Source: JBBSHS01 sp038232515 (lineage in GTDB: Bacteria; Actinomycetota; Acidimicrobiia; Acidimicrobiales; JAUJNH01). From it: a stretch of 34,144 bases of DNA. The position numbers and the translations under genes are program-made. Below are positions 1 to 11,099 of this stretch, in pieces. The DNA lies in NCBI GenBank assembly GCA_038232515.1, contig JBBSHS010000021.1, positions 1-34,144 of the forward strand. Reading direction: 5' to 3'. How positions within the stretch are numbered: position 1 is the first letter of the stretch; each line of letters opens with the position of its first letter. The notes beneath the pieces were generated by a model. The model was not told where the DNA came from and ran no database searches. It saw nothing but the letters and a program-made list of their open reading frames with translations.

Positions 1-50
1 CAGCGCCCCGGCGCGGGCGGCCGCGTGGACGGGCACGGCCTTTACTCGGG

Positions 51-56
51 TAGGAT
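51..56 (+). promoter_or_regulatory. Probable -10 element of the first gene
   Basis: The hexamer TAGGAT fits the TANNNT -10 consensus and would place the transcript start near base 62-63. That start lies downstream of the in-frame TTG at 56, so it argues for the ATG at 95 as the true start codon. No convincing -35 is visible. Confidence 0.45.
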
Positions 57-94
57 TGAGTGGCCGGTCACGAGCAGGAGTGCAGAGCAGCGAC

Positions 95-769
95 ATGGCA
101 ATCGAGGTGGACACCAAGGATTGCACCGCCCTTTCGGATGCGGAGCTGGCTGAGATGGCCGACATCTGCATGGACGGGCCGGCTGGGTATGAGCTGGGGC
201 TGCTTTCGAAGCAGCGCGAAGAATGGGTGCTGATCACCGAGGTTCGCGAGAGCGGGAAGTTGCTGGCCTTCGGTTTCTGCACCCTCGAGCGCATCGGCGG
301 CACCCCGTCGTGCCTGTGGGGGCTGGCGTCGGTGAAGCGCACCTCCCGCCGTGATGCCGCCCTCAAGGCGCTGATCGGCGACCAGTTCCGTCGGGCCGTC
401 CTGGCCTTCCCGGACGAGGACGTGCTCATCGGCACGCGGCTCATCGACCCAGGTGGCTTCCAGGCATTCAAGGGTCTGCAGGACGTCTGTCCCCGACCGG
501 GCCACAAGCCCACCGGCGAGGAGCGGGCGTGGAGCCGCCGCTTGGCCAAGCGCTTCGGCGCCGAGGGTCGCATCGACGACCGTCGCTTCGTGTTGGCCGG
601 CAACGGCACGAGGTCCGGCGTGCTGGACTTCCAGACGGCCAAGGCCGGTCCCGTGGACCCCGAAGTGGCTGGGTTCTTCGAGCCCCTCGAGCGCGACCGG
701 GGCGACACCGTGGTGGCCTTCGGTTGGGCCATGGCGGAGGACCTGGCGGCCAAGCACCGCCCCAGGTAA
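95..769 (+). CDS. Conserved hypothetical protein
   Basis: A 224-residue soluble protein that I do not recognise with certainty. It has no signal peptide, membrane segment or cysteine cluster. The first half alternates hydrophobic strands and charged helices (for example a WVLITEVRESGKLLAFGF strand pair at about residues 43-60), which resembles an acetyltransferase-like alpha/beta fold, but I cannot point to a clear acetyl-CoA loop. I chose the ATG at 95 because a TAGGAT -10 at 51-56 would put the in-frame TTG at 56 upstream of the transcript start. A GTG at 80 is also in frame. Codon use and strong third-position GC match the neighbours, so it is a real gene. It ends 35 bases before the patatin-like gene on the same strand. 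Confidence 0.8.
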   Translation: MAIEVDTKDCTALSDAELAEMADICMDGPAGYELGLLSKQREEWVLITEVRESGKLLAFGFCTLERIGGTPSCLWGLASVKRTSRRDAALKALIGDQFRRAVLAFPDEDVLIGTRLIDPGGFQAFKGLQDVCPRPGHKPTGEERAWSRRLAKRFGAEGRIDDRRFVLAGNGTRSGVLDFQTAKAGPVDPEVAGFFEPLERDRGDTVVAFGWAMAEDLAAKHRPR

Positions 770-804
770 AAGCCGTCACCGCCCGTAGCCGACGGCCGGC
801 AGGG

Positions 805-1824
805 ATGGCGAATCAGACGATGCAGTTCGGCTTGGTGCTGGGGGCGGGCGGAACGGTCGGTGCCGCCTATGAGGCAGGCGTGCTCAAGGGACTGCTCGAC
901 GGTGCCGGGATCGACGCCGCCGACGCTGATCTCATCGTCGGCACCAGCGCCGGCAGCGTGGTCGCCGCCTACCTGCGTTCGGGCTGGACCGTCGACGACA
1001 TGTGGAGCTTCGCGCTGGGCACGCACCCGACCCTGGCTGGTCTGGATGCTGAGGCCCTCGCTGTTCAGCGGGCCGGGATCCTGGTCTCGTGCCTGCACAA
1101 CCCGGTCGACGTGGTCCGCCGGGGTCTCGGTTCGGCGTGGGTGTTGGGCCGATCGGTCGTCCACCTGCCCCAGCCGCCGCTGCCGGCGGCGGTGCGCCGG
1201 CTGTTCCCGGGTGGTCTGTTCCGCATGGTGGAGGCGGAACGACGCTTCGCCGAGGAGCTACCTGACCAGTGGCCGAGCCGGCCCCTGTGGCTGGTGGCCT
1301 ACGACACGGTCGCCGGCCGCCGGGTGGTGCTGGGCCGGCCCGGGGCGCCGGCGGCCACGCTGCAACAGGCGGTGATGGCCAGCACGGCCATACCGGCGCT
1401 ATACCCCCCGGTGGAACTGGGGCGCAGGGTCCTGGTCGACGGAGGCGCCTACTCGAGCACGAACCTCGACCTGGCTGCCGCAGCCGGCTGCCGGCTCATC
1501 ATCGGCGTGGCGCCCTTGGCCTACGACGCCGCCGCCTCTCCCGAATGCGGGCAGAAGCTGGTGCGCCGGGTCCCGTCCCGCCGGCTGGGAGCCGAGGTCG
1601 GCGCCGCCCGCCGCCAAGGCTGCCGGGTACTCCTCCTACGCCCCTCCACCGAGGAGTTGCGGCTCCACGGCTACAACCTGATGCGCGGCGACGGGTGGGA
1701 GGCCATCGCCGTCGCCGCCCGTAAGGCAACCCTGGCCTTGCTCGACAACGAAGGCTTCCGGGAGGGGCTGAGCCCCCATCTGAGCGGTGTCCCTGGCTAC
1801 AACAGGGCGGAGACGACCTTGTAG
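805..1824 (+). CDS. Patatin-like phospholipase family protein
   Basis: A 339-residue lipid acyl hydrolase of the patatin family, which uses a Ser-Asp dyad to cleave acyl esters. The glycine-rich oxyanion loop GAGG is at residues 13-16, the nucleophile elbow GTSAG at 46-50 with Ser48, and the catalytic Asp212 sits in VDGGAYSS. Length and motif order are normal for stand-alone bacterial patatins. No signal peptide is present, so it probably acts in the cytoplasm or at the inner membrane face. I use the ATG at 805 (MANQTM); another in-frame ATG lies at 820. Reading further upstream in frame runs back through the preceding gene and gives arginine-rich nonsense. The 3' end overlaps the convergent hypothetical gene by 28 bases. 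Substrate and physiological role are unknown. Confidence 0.88.
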   Translation: MANQTMQFGLVLGAGGTVGAAYEAGVLKGLLDGAGIDAADADLIVGTSAGSVVAAYLRSGWTVDDMWSFALGTHPTLAGLDAEALAVQRAGILVSCLHNPVDVVRRGLGSAWVLGRSVVHLPQPPLPAAVRRLFPGGLFRMVEAERRFAEELPDQWPSRPLWLVAYDTVAGRRVVLGRPGAPAATLQQAVMASTAIPALYPPVELGRRVLVDGGAYSSTNLDLAAAAGCRLIIGVAPLAYDAAASPECGQKLVRRVPSRRLGAEVGAARRQGCRVLLLRPSTEELRLHGYNLMRGDGWEAIAVAARKATLALLDNEGFREGLSPHLSGVPGYNRAETTL

Positions 1825-2390
1825 CAGTGGCCGGCGCGGGGTTGGGTGAGGGTGACCAGCAGGCGGCGGGCGTCGGCGGCCCGGCCGGCGCCGCCGGGGC
1901 CCTCCATGGCCAGGTCGTGCACCAGGTTGCGCCAGACGAAGCGACATCGAAGACCGGCTTGGGTCCGCACGACCATGGGTCGGGCAGGGACGAGGGCCAT
2001 GGAAGGCCGCCCCCCGTCCAGTTGCCAGAAGGGCACGGCCGGCCCGGCGAACCCGAGGAGGGGAACACCGTGGGGGTGCAGCAGCGGGCGCAGCCAGCGC
2101 TCGGCCCGCCGACCTTCGAGATGGCCGAACTGCTCGGGAGGACCGGCCAGCTCGACGGCTTCAGGCTGGCATGGGTCGGGGGGGTCATCGGTGGCCGCCA
2201 GCGGGGCCACGACAAGGTCGAACTGGTTGGGGACGACCATCGCCGGCTCGGGATGATGGGCCCGCACCGCTGCCCCACTACCCAGATCCACTCCCATGAC
2301 ACCGTGGGTATCGGCGGCGAGCACGAGGATGCGCACATCGGTGCCCGGCGTCCTGGGGCGCCCGGGGAGGGCAGCGACGGCGGTGCGCAT
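1797..2390 (-). CDS. Conserved hypothetical protein
   Basis: A 197-residue protein of unknown function, encoded 43 bases downstream of the DUF255 gene on the same strand and so probably co-transcribed with it. It has short hydrophobic strands (RILVLAAD, FDLVVAPLA, PLLGFAGPAVPFWQL) and a C-terminal half rich in Trp/Arg, but no motif I can name. It lacks a signal peptide and obvious membrane spans. The ATG at 2390 gives the longest reasonable frame, and codon use is typical of the window. The last 28 bases overlap the end of the convergent patatin-like gene, which suggests a compact bidirectional end without its own terminator. Confidence 0.7.
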   Translation of the reverse strand: MRTAVAALPGRPRTPGTDVRILVLAADTHGVMGVDLGSGAAVRAHHPEPAMVVPNQFDLVVAPLAATDDPPDPCQPEAVELAGPPEQFGHLEGRRAERWLRPLLHPHGVPLLGFAGPAVPFWQLDGGRPSMALVPARPMVVRTQAGLRCRFVWRNLVHDLAMEGPGGAGRAADARRLLVTLTQPRAGHCYKVVSALL

Positions 2391-2433
2391 CGGCTGTCAT
2401 GCTGTCCCGGCTCGTGTGGCGGGTGGTGGATGG

Positions 2434-4469
<2,036 letters not shown>

Positions 4470-4473
<4 letters not shown>

Positions 4474-5624
4474 GGCGACGACGGTAGCGGGAGGCAGTGG
4501 GCTCCCGAACCGGATCCCGCCCGAGCCGGACCGGCCAGGGAGCGGCGGACCTCGGCCCGGCGGACCTTGCCCAGGGGCGTCCTGGGCAGCGCCGTGACGA
4601 CCACCATCTCCTTGGGCGCGCACCAGGGCGGCAGCACGTGCCGTACCGCACCCCGCAGGGTGGCGAGGACCGGTGGGCCGGCCGCCTGCGCCGGGGCCTC
4701 GGGCACGATCACCGCCACCACCCGCTGGCCCCATTCATCATCGGGGTACCCGACCACGGCCACCTCGGCCACGCCCGCCACCTCCCGCAGGACGGCTTCC
4801 ACGGCGTCCGGCCACACCTTCTCACCACCGGTGACGATCACGTCGTCCACCCGGCCCAGCACCCGCAGGCGGCCGTCGCCGCTCAGCTCGCCGGCGTCCC
4901 CGGTGCGGAACCAGCCGTCGGCATCCTTGGGGTCCTCCTCGCCGTCGAAGGTGCGGTAGGCCCGCAGCAGCATCGACGCCCGCAGGGCGATCACGCCGTC
5001 GGGGTCGATCCGCACCTCCACGCCGTCGAGGGCCACGCCGTCGTACACGCAGCCACCGCCCGACTCGGTGAGGCCGTAGGTGGTCACGACATTGACGGGC
5101 ACGTCCCCCGGCGGTGCCGACCCTCCCAGCACGATCGTGCGCCATCGGCGCGGATCAACCCGCCGCAGCTGGGTGGCCACCAGGCTGACCAGTGTGGCCC
5201 CGGCGCAGCCGCTGTCGCCCATGGCCAGGCACGTGCCGGTGAGCAGCGCCCGCGTGACCACCGACAGGCCGCCGATGTGGGCCACCGGCAGGCAGCAGAG
5301 CCATGTGTCCTTCGCGGGGTCGACGCCCAGGCGGGCGGACGTGGCCCGGGCCGACGCGGCCACGGCGGCGTGGGTCAGGACCACCCCTTTGGGCCGCCCG
5401 GTGGTTCCGCTGGTGGCGACCACCAAGGCATCACCGGTGTCGACGCCGTCGCCTGGGCGCAGGTCGGCCAGCAGCCGGTCGCGGGCCGCTCGGGGCAGCC
5501 GTTGGTCGACGGGCAGCACGGCGTCACCGGCATCCCAGGCCGAGCGCAGCCGGTCGACGAAGGTGTGGTCGACGGTGGCGTCGACGGCCAGCAGGCGGCG
5601 CACGGCCGCTACGGTAGCGACCAT
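4470..5624 (-). CDS. menE: o-Succinylbenzoate-CoA ligase
   Basis: A 384-residue AMP-forming ligase of the ANL superfamily that would activate o-succinylbenzoate to its CoA thioester, the substrate of MenB in menaquinone synthesis. The ATP-binding loop TSGTTGRPKG is at residues 71-80. TYGLTESGGG (adenine/ribose region), DGWFRTGD and the hinge GRVDDVIVTGGEKVWP follow, and the adenylation lysine is Lys353 in PLGKVRR. It is shorter than typical acyl-CoA synthetases (about 500 residues), as is usual for actinobacterial MenE. The assignment to o-succinylbenzoate rests on the men neighbourhood. It diverges from menA across 108 bases that hold a 12-bp near-palindrome ending only 3 bases from the start codon. 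Confidence 0.88.
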
Positions 5625-5626
5625 TC

Positions 5627-5638
5627 GAGTGATCGCTC
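5627..5638. promoter_or_regulatory. Candidate operator, copy 1 of GAGTGATCGCTC
   Basis: A 12-bp near-palindrome with one mismatched pair, lying in the menE/menA divergent region. The identical 12-mer recurs at 11221-11232 in the spacer of the promoter upstream of menG/menF. In this copy the arms extend to GTGA-TCGC-TCAC (5629-5640). Its position next to the menE start would suit a repressor or activator of the men genes. The regulator is unknown. Confidence 0.5.
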
Positions 5639-5732
5639 ACACCGACGGAGTGCCGTCCGGCCGACCGGTCCACCGTAGTCGGGCCCATCCGCCCGAGTCG
5701 TCCACGGGCGGCTCCGGGCCGGCACCGGCGCC

Positions 5733-6602
5733 GTGAACCGCTGGGTGGCCGGGGCCCGGCCACGGACCCTGCCGGCGGCGGTGGTGCCCGTGGTGGTGGG
5801 TACGGGCGTGGCCGTCGCCGAGCATGGTGCGGTGGGGTGGCGGGCGCTGTTGGCGCTGGTGGTGAGCCTGGCCCTCCAGATCGGCGTCAACTACGCCAAC
5901 GACTACTCCGATGGTGTACGCGGCACCGACGACGCCCGGGTCGGGCCCGTCCGCCTGGTGGCATCGGGGCTGGCCGAGCCGCCGGCCGTGAAGCGGGCGG
6001 CCCTGTGCGCCTTCGCCGTAGCCGCGGCCGCCGGCCTGCCGTTGGCCGCTGTCGCCTCGTGGTGGTTGGTGGCCGTCGGTGCCGCCGCCATGGCAGCTGC
6101 CTGGTTCTACACCGGGGGTTCGCACCCTTACGGCTACCAGGGGTTCGGCGAGCTGTTCGTCTTCGTCTTCTTCGGGGTGGTGGCCACGGCCGGCACGGCG
6201 TACGTGCAGACCGGGAACATCAGCGCCCTGGCGCTGGTGGCGTCGGTACCCGTCGGCCTCCTGGCCTGTGCCCTGTTGGTGGTCAACAACCTCCGGGACA
6301 TCACGGGTGACGCCCGGGCCGGCAAGTCCACCCTGGCCGTGCGCATCGGCGACGGCCCGACCAGGGTGCTCTACGCCGCCTGCCTGTCGGCCGCCATCGC
6401 GCTGGCCGTGGCGGTGGCGGTATTTTCCTCGCCGTGGGCGCTACTGGGCCTGTTGGCGGCCGGCCTCGCCGTACCCCCGGTGCGGGCCGTGCTGGGCGCC
6501 CGGGCCCGAGGGCCGGCTCTCGTCAGCGTGCTGGTGGCCACCGGGCGACTGCAGTTGGCCTACGGGACGCTGCTCACCGTGGGCCTGGTGCTGTCGCGGT
6601 GA
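5733..6602 (+). CDS. menA: 1,4-Dihydroxy-2-naphthoate polyprenyltransferase
   Basis: A 289-residue integral membrane prenyltransferase of the UbiA superfamily that attaches the polyprenyl tail to 1,4-dihydroxy-2-naphthoate, giving demethylmenaquinone. The first Asp-rich motif is NDYSD at residues 56-60 and the second is NNLRDITGD at 185-193. Together they bind the Mg-prenyl diphosphate. Eight or nine hydrophobic segments are visible. The N-terminal WVAGARPRTLPAAVVPV is typical of MenA. Translation starts at GTG 5733. It diverges from menE, and its last 29 bases overlap the end of the convergent menH gene. Confidence 0.93.
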   Translation: MNRWVAGARPRTLPAAVVPVVVGTGVAVAEHGAVGWRALLALVVSLALQIGVNYANDYSDGVRGTDDARVGPVRLVASGLAEPPAVKRAALCAFAVAAAAGLPLAAVASWWLVAVGAAAMAAAWFYTGGSHPYGYQGFGELFVFVFFGVVATAGTAYVQTGNISALALVASVPVGLLACALLVVNNLRDITGDARAGKSTLAVRIGDGPTRVLYAACLSAAIALAVAVAVFSSPWALLGLLAAGLAVPPVRAVLGARARGPALVSVLVATGRLQLAYGTLLTVGLVLSR

Positions 6603-7344
6603 ACCAGGCCTCGACGGCGTCGACGAAGGGACCGGGCCTTTCGAGGTGGCAGGCGTGACCGGCGCCCTCGATCACGGCCACCGAGGCGTTGTCGCCGATG
6701 CCGGCGACAAGGCGATCGGCTTCGGTCCGGAACTTGGCGTCGTGCTCGCCGACCACGCACAGCACGGGCATGGCCAACTCGGCCAGTCGCCCGTCGAGCG
6801 GCGCCTGGGCCCCCGTCCCCATGAGCTCGAGGTTGGCGGCCAGGCCGGCGGCGGTGTTGGCCAGGCGGGCCTGGAGGGCGGCCGGCTCGGGCGCCAGCGA
6901 GGCGAAGAGGGGACCGGCCAACCACCGCTCCAGGAAGCAAGACAGGCCGGCGTCGCCGCCGGCCGCCAGCGTGGCGGCCAGACGGCCATCGGCCGCCCGA
7001 CGGGCCGCCCGTTGGGCATCGTCGCGGAGGCCGGCCGTGGCTCCCACGAGCACCAGGCGCAGTACCCGGTCGGGCTGGGCCAGGCCGGCGTGCAGGCACA
7101 GGCGGCCGCCCATCGAATAGCCGAGGTAGTCCGCCGCCCCTCCCACCCGGATCAGCTCCCGCGCCCCGTCCCACAGGTCCAGCCTGATGTCAGCGGAGTG
7201 GCCGTGACCCGGTGCGTCGACGGCCAACAGGCGGTGCCGTTCGGCCAGGCGCCGGCCCACTTCGCCCCACGACCGGGCCGTCTGGGTGAAGCCGTGGACC
7301 ATGACCAGCGGCGGGCCCGACCCGTTGGCCTCCACGTTGAGCAC
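6574..7344 (-). CDS. menH: Alpha/beta hydrolase, probable SHCHC synthase
   Basis: A 256-residue alpha/beta hydrolase. The triad is Ser77 (GYSMGG), Asp202 (VVGEHD) and His230 (GAGHACHLE). The oxyanion region HGFTQTARSW at residues 17-26 and the ending HACHLERPGPFVDAV are typical of MenH, which eliminates pyruvate from SEPHCHC made by MenD. Its position back to back with menD supports this. A generic esterase is the alternative. I chose the GTG at 7344 because TACAGT on the minus strand at 7351-7356 lies six bases upstream, predicting a leaderless transcript that begins at the G of this GTG. The frame stays open for another 63 codons upstream, but those overlap menD and are Pro/Arg-rich nonsense. 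Confidence 0.85.
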   Translation of the reverse strand: MLNVEANGSGPPLVMVHGFTQTARSWGEVGRRLAERHRLLAVDAPGHGHSADIRLDLWDGARELIRVGGAADYLGYSMGGRLCLHAGLAQPDRVLRLVLVGATAGLRDDAQRAARRAADGRLAATLAAGGDAGLSCFLERWLAGPLFASLAPEPAALQARLANTAAGLAANLELMGTGAQAPLDGRLAELAMPVLCVVGEHDAKFRTEADRLVAGIGDNASVAVIEGAGHACHLERPGPFVDAVEAWFTATAPGPR

Positions 7345-7350
7345 GCGTCG

Positions 7351-7356
7351 ACTGTA
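7351..7356 (-). promoter_or_regulatory. -10 element for leaderless menH
   Basis: TACAGT on the minus strand is followed by six bases and then the menH GTG. The identical hexamer and spacing are seen before the MerR-like ORF at 11207. No clear -35 is present here. Confidence 0.5.
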
Positions 7357-7403
7357 TGAGCGGGCGGGGCGACGGCGCACTGGGGGAGCCGGGTACGGGG
7401 CCC

Positions 7404-9044
7404 ATGGAGACGGCGCCGGTGGCGACCACCCAGGCGACGTTCTGCGCCACGCTGGTCGACGAGTGGGTGCGGGCCGGGGCCCGTCACGCGGTGGTGGCTC
7501 CCGGCTCGCGTTCGACCCCGCTGGCGTTGGCATTGGCGGACCGGGCTGAGCTGTTCCTGCACGTGGTGCTGGACGAGCGCTCGGCCGCCTTCTGCGCCTT
7601 GGGCATCGGCAAGGCCACGGGCGTCCCCGCCGTGGTCCTGTGCACCAGCGGGACGGCGGCCACCCACTTGCACGCCGCCGTGGTGGAGGCCGGGCATTCC
7701 GCCGTGCCCATGCTGGTGTGCACGGCCGACCGGCCCCCCGAGCTCCACGACGTGGGCGCCCCCCAGACCATCGACCAGCAGCGGCTGTTCGGCCGAGCCG
7801 CGCTCTGGTTCGTGGACCCGGGTGTGGCTGACGAGGCCGCTCGCTGGTCGTGGCGCCCGTTGGCCGCCAGAGCCTTCCTGGAGGCGCGGGGCGGTGGTCC
7901 GGTGCACCTCAACCTGCCGTTCCGTGAGCCGCTGGTGGGCCAGCCCGGGGAGCTCCCGCCCGGGCGCCACGACTCGTGGCCGTGGCACCAGGAGTGGCGA
8001 TCGTCACTGACCGGAGAGCTCGCCGGTCCGCAGTCGACGGGCATCGTCGTCGCCGGCGCCGGCGCCTCCGTCTCCGGCGATCTTGGCCTGGCCGGCTGGC
8101 CGGTGCTAGCCGACCCGCTGAGCGGTCGACGCCTGCCCGGCGCCATCGGTGCCGGCGACGCCCTGGCCCGGTGCCCGGCGTGGCTGGCCGCCCACCGGCC
8201 CAAGGCCGTCGTCCACGTGGGCCGACCGCCGGCGTCGAAGGCCGTCGGCCGGTGGCTGGCCGGCCTGGACGCCGAGCACGTGCTGGTGGATCCCCACCGC
8301 CGCTGGTCCGACCCGGAGCGGACGGCGGCCACCGTGGTCGACGCCCTGGCCGGCATGGGCCGCGCTCCCGACGGCTGGCTGGCCGAGTGGCAGGAGGCCG
8401 AGTGCCGGGCCCAGGCGATGTTCACGCAAGTCCTGGGAGACCACCCTGAACCGACCGAGCCAGGCGTGGCCCGGGCTCTCACCGCCTGCCTTCCAGACAA
8501 CGGCCACCTCGTGGTGTCGTCGTCCATGCCGATACGCGACGTCGAGTCGTACATGGCCCCTCGACGGGGGCTCTCGGTGTGGGCCAACCGGGGAGCCAAC
8601 GGCATCGACGGGATCACGTCCACGGCCCTGGGAGTGGCCCTCGGCCGTCGCCCGGAGCCGACCTGGGCACTGCTGGGCGACCTTGCATTCCTGCACGACG
8701 GCTCCGGGTTGACCGGCCTGGCGGCCCGCAACGTGGACCTCACCCTCGTCGTCGTCGACAACCACGGCGGCGGCATCTTCTCGTTCCTGCCCCAGGCGGC
8801 GCTTCTGTCGCCGGCGCGGTTCGAGCAGCTGCTCGGCACCCCTCAGGACGTCGACCTCCTGGCGCTGGCCGCGGCCCATGGCATCGGCGGCGTCGAGGTG
8901 CAGGCCATGGCCGAGCTCGAGCCGGCCGTGCTGGACCGGCAGGGCGGTGTGCGGCTGGTCGTGGTCCGCACCGACCGCGCCGTCAACGTGGCCATCCACG
9001 CCAAGCTGCAAGCCGCCGTCGAGACGGCCCTCGAAGGCATGTGA
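7404..9044 (+). CDS. menD: SEPHCHC synthase
   Basis: A 546-residue thiamine-diphosphate enzyme that condenses 2-oxoglutarate with isochorismate, the first committed step of menaquinone synthesis. Visible features are APGSRSTPL at residues 32-40, the conserved cofactor-activating Glu58 in VVLDERSAAF, SGTAATHLHAAVVEA, TADRPPELHD, SSSMPIRD, and the thiamine-diphosphate/Mg motif starting GDLAFLHD (Gly425, Asp426) with VVDNHGGGIFSFLPQ. Domain order and length match MenD. I chose the ATG at 7404; an in-frame ATG at 7356 would overlap the menH promoter. It converges on menF with 46 bases between the stop codons. Confidence 0.94.
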   Translation: METAPVATTQATFCATLVDEWVRAGARHAVVAPGSRSTPLALALADRAELFLHVVLDERSAAFCALGIGKATGVPAVVLCTSGTAATHLHAAVVEAGHSAVPMLVCTADRPPELHDVGAPQTIDQQRLFGRAALWFVDPGVADEAARWSWRPLAARAFLEARGGGPVHLNLPFREPLVGQPGELPPGRHDSWPWHQEWRSSLTGELAGPQSTGIVVAGAGASVSGDLGLAGWPVLADPLSGRRLPGAIGAGDALARCPAWLAAHRPKAVVHVGRPPASKAVGRWLAGLDAEHVLVDPHRRWSDPERTAATVVDALAGMGRAPDGWLAEWQEAECRAQAMFTQVLGDHPEPTEPGVARALTACLPDNGHLVVSSSMPIRDVESYMAPRRGLSVWANRGANGIDGITSTALGVALGRRPEPTWALLGDLAFLHDGSGLTGLAARNVDLTLVVVDNHGGGIFSFLPQAALLSPARFEQLLGTPQDVDLLALAAAHGIGGVEVQAMAELEPAVLDRQGGVRLVVVRTDRAVNVAIHAKLQAAVETALEGM

Positions 9045-9090
9045 ACCAACCTGCTCCAAGAGGGGACGCCGGGAGGGGGGCCTCTCGCGG

Positions 9091-10287
9091 CTATGGCCGG
9101 ACGATGGCGGCCAGGAGGGCCTGGAGCTTCAGCTGGGTCTCGAGCAGCTCTTCGTCGGGATTGGAGCCGGCCACGATGCCGACACCGGCCACCATGCGGG
9201 CCCGGGGGCCATCCACGTCGGCCGAGCGGATGCCGACCACCCACTCGCCGTCGCCCCGGCGGTCGACCCAGCCGACCGGCCCGGCATAGCGGCCACGGTC
9301 GCGCCCTTCGATGTCGGCGATGACCTGCAGGGCCGCCGCAGTGGGCGACCCGGCCACCGCCGGGGTGGGATGCAGCACCTCCACCAGGTCGAGCACCGAC
9401 GGCCATGGTTGGGCCAGCTCGCCGGACAGGCGGGTGCCCAGATGCACGACGTTGCGCAGCGGGACTATGGACGGCGCCGTCGGCACGTCCAGCGCCGTGC
9501 ACCGCCGCCTCAGCACGGCGCCGATCATGTCGACCACGGCCGCGTGCTCGCGCCTGTCCTTGTCCGAGGCCAGAAGGCGGCTGGCGATCACGGCGTCGAC
9601 CTCGGGATCGCCCGACCGGGGACGGGTGCCGGCCAGCGGGTGGGACACGACCGAGCCGCCGGTCCGGCTCACGAGCAGCTCGGGGGAGGCACCCACGAAC
9701 CCGTCCACGCAGAACGTCGTGCAGGAGGGGTAGAGGGCCCGTAGGCGTTCGATCACGGCTGGTACCACGATGTCCCGGTCGGCATCGACGACGACGTCGC
9801 GAGCCAGCACGACCTTGTCGACCACTCCGGCCCGGACCCGGCGCACGGCCTCGGCCACCATGGCCCGGAACTCCTCGTGGGGCACGGCCGAGCGCAGCAC
9901 GAAGCCGTCCGGCTCCAGCTCTTGGGGCTCGATGCCGGCGATGTCGACGCCGTGGACGCGCGTCTCCCATACGGTGCCGTCCCGCGACCGGCCGACGACC
10001 AGGGCGGGGACCACGAGCGTGGCTGGCGCACCGGGGACGAAGGGCAGGGCGCCGACCGCGATGGGGCCACACCCTGACAGCCCGACCTGGTCGTCGACGT
10101 CGATGGACGCCAGCACGTGCTCCACGACGGCCCGGTCGATGCGCAGGGCGCAGCCCATGGCGGCCAGCCCGTAGCCGTCCCGCTCGAACACGATGTCACC
10201 GGCCCGCCGGGCGGGGTGATCGTCCCAGCCGGAGCCGTCGAGGGCCACGGTCGTCGACCTGAGCCGCAGGCCGCCGGGCGCGCTCAC
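9091..10287 (-). CDS. menF: Isochorismate synthase
   Basis: A 398-residue chorismate-binding enzyme that isomerises chorismate to isochorismate, the MenD substrate. The catalytic half carries DKVVLARD, ASPELLVSR, HPLAGTRPR, the family HLGTRLSGEL, LHPTPAVAGSPT and a GVGIVAGSNPDEE ending with Glu residues that bind Mg. The LHPTPAVAG motif separates isochorismate and salicylate synthases from anthranilate synthase, whose counterpart reads LPAGTVSGAP as in trpE of this window. The GTG start at 10287 is preceded by a purine-rich AAGGG ribosome site. It lies 25 bases downstream of menG on the same strand, so the two are probably one operon. Entry of isochorismate into siderophores cannot be excluded, but the context favours menaquinone. 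Confidence 0.92.
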   Translation of the reverse strand: MSAPGGLRLRSTTVALDGSGWDDHPARRAGDIVFERDGYGLAAMGCALRIDRAVVEHVLASIDVDDQVGLSGCGPIAVGALPFVPGAPATLVVPALVVGRSRDGTVWETRVHGVDIAGIEPQELEPDGFVLRSAVPHEEFRAMVAEAVRRVRAGVVDKVVLARDVVVDADRDIVVPAVIERLRALYPSCTTFCVDGFVGASPELLVSRTGGSVVSHPLAGTRPRSGDPEVDAVIASRLLASDKDRREHAAVVDMIGAVLRRRCTALDVPTAPSIVPLRNVVHLGTRLSGELAQPWPSVLDLVEVLHPTPAVAGSPTAAALQVIADIEGRDRGRYAGPVGWVDRRGDGEWVVGIRSADVDGPRARMVAGVGIVAGSNPDEELLETQLKLQALLAAIVRP

Positions 10288-10312
10288 GCCGCCCTTCCCT
10301 GGGGCCCGGTGG

Positions 10313-11062
10313 TCACCGGACCTCGCGGGTGGCGGTGATCAATTGGCTGATCCCCCCAGAGAGGAGGCGGCGCTCGACGGCCCCGAAGCCGGCGGCCCGC
10401 AGCTGGGCCAGCAGGATGGGCGGTTCGGGCAGGTAGGCCACCGACTTGGGGAGGTAGCGGTAGGCGGCCGGGTCGGACAGGAGACCGCCTATACGGGGCA
10501 CGACGTGGCCGAAGTACACGGCGTGACCCGCACGTAGCACCGGGTTCTCGGGCTGGGCCACGTCAAGGAGGGCGATGCGGCCGCCCCGCCGCACGACCCG
10601 GGCCAGCTCGGCGAACACCGGTGGAAGAGTCACGAAGTTGCGCAGGGCGAAACCGCACGTGGCCCCGTCCATCGATTCGCCGGCCAGCGGGAGGCGCAGG
10701 CCGTCGGCTTCGATGCGGGGCCAGGGATGGGTGGCATGGGCCAGCATGCCGAAGGACAGGTCGACGGCCACCGGTTCGGCGCCGACGGCGGCCAGGTCGC
10801 GGCACAGGTCGCCGGTGCCTGACGCCAGGTCGAGCACCCGGGCCCCGGGCCCCAGGCGCAACGACCGGACCGTCCGACGCCGCCAGCCCACGTCCATGCG
10901 AAAGGTCATGACCCGGTTCACCAGGTCGTAGCGAGGGGCAATGGTGTCGAACATGGCCCGGACGGCGCGTAGCTTCTCGTCGCCCTGGGGCAGCTCCCGT
11001 TCCCCGGCGCCGGCGGATCTCGTCCGTCGAACCCGGTGACTGCTCGTCGCCCGGCCGTTCAC
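10313..11062 (-). CDS. menG: Demethylmenaquinone methyltransferase
   Basis: A 249-residue SAM-dependent methyltransferase (UbiE/MenG family) catalysing the final C-methylation of demethylmenaquinone. Family motifs are FDTIAPRYDLVNRVMTF (38-54), the SAM motif I VLDLASGTGDL (76-86), GFALRNF and FGHVVPRIGGLL. The C-terminal AYRYLPKSVAYLPEP is characteristic of MenG/UbiE. I chose the GTG at 11062 because a GAGGG ribosome site sits seven bases upstream. The frame stays open to 11236 but there overlaps the MerR-like ORF and its promoter. It is the second gene after that ORF and is followed closely by menF. Confidence 0.93.
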   Translation of the reverse strand: MNGRATSSHRVRRTRSAGAGERELPQGDEKLRAVRAMFDTIAPRYDLVNRVMTFRMDVGWRRRTVRSLRLGPGARVLDLASGTGDLCRDLAAVGAEPVAVDLSFGMLAHATHPWPRIEADGLRLPLAGESMDGATCGFALRNFVTLPPVFAELARVVRRGGRIALLDVAQPENPVLRAGHAVYFGHVVPRIGGLLSDPAAYRYLPKSVAYLPEPPILLAQLRAAGFGAVERRLLSGGISQLITATREVR

Positions 11063-11099
11063 CGGCCGACCCTCGTTCCTCGGGCCGTCCGGTGCCTGC

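Noticed and set aside
529..804. N-terminal extension of the patatin-like protein into the preceding gene
   Set aside because: The added 92 residues are Arg/Gly-rich and overlap a real gene in another frame; the family N-terminus begins at MANQTM.
9091..10287. A second anthranilate synthase component I
   Set aside because: The LHPTPAVAG motif and the men neighbourhood mark an isochorismate synthase; the real trpE has LPAGTVSGAP.
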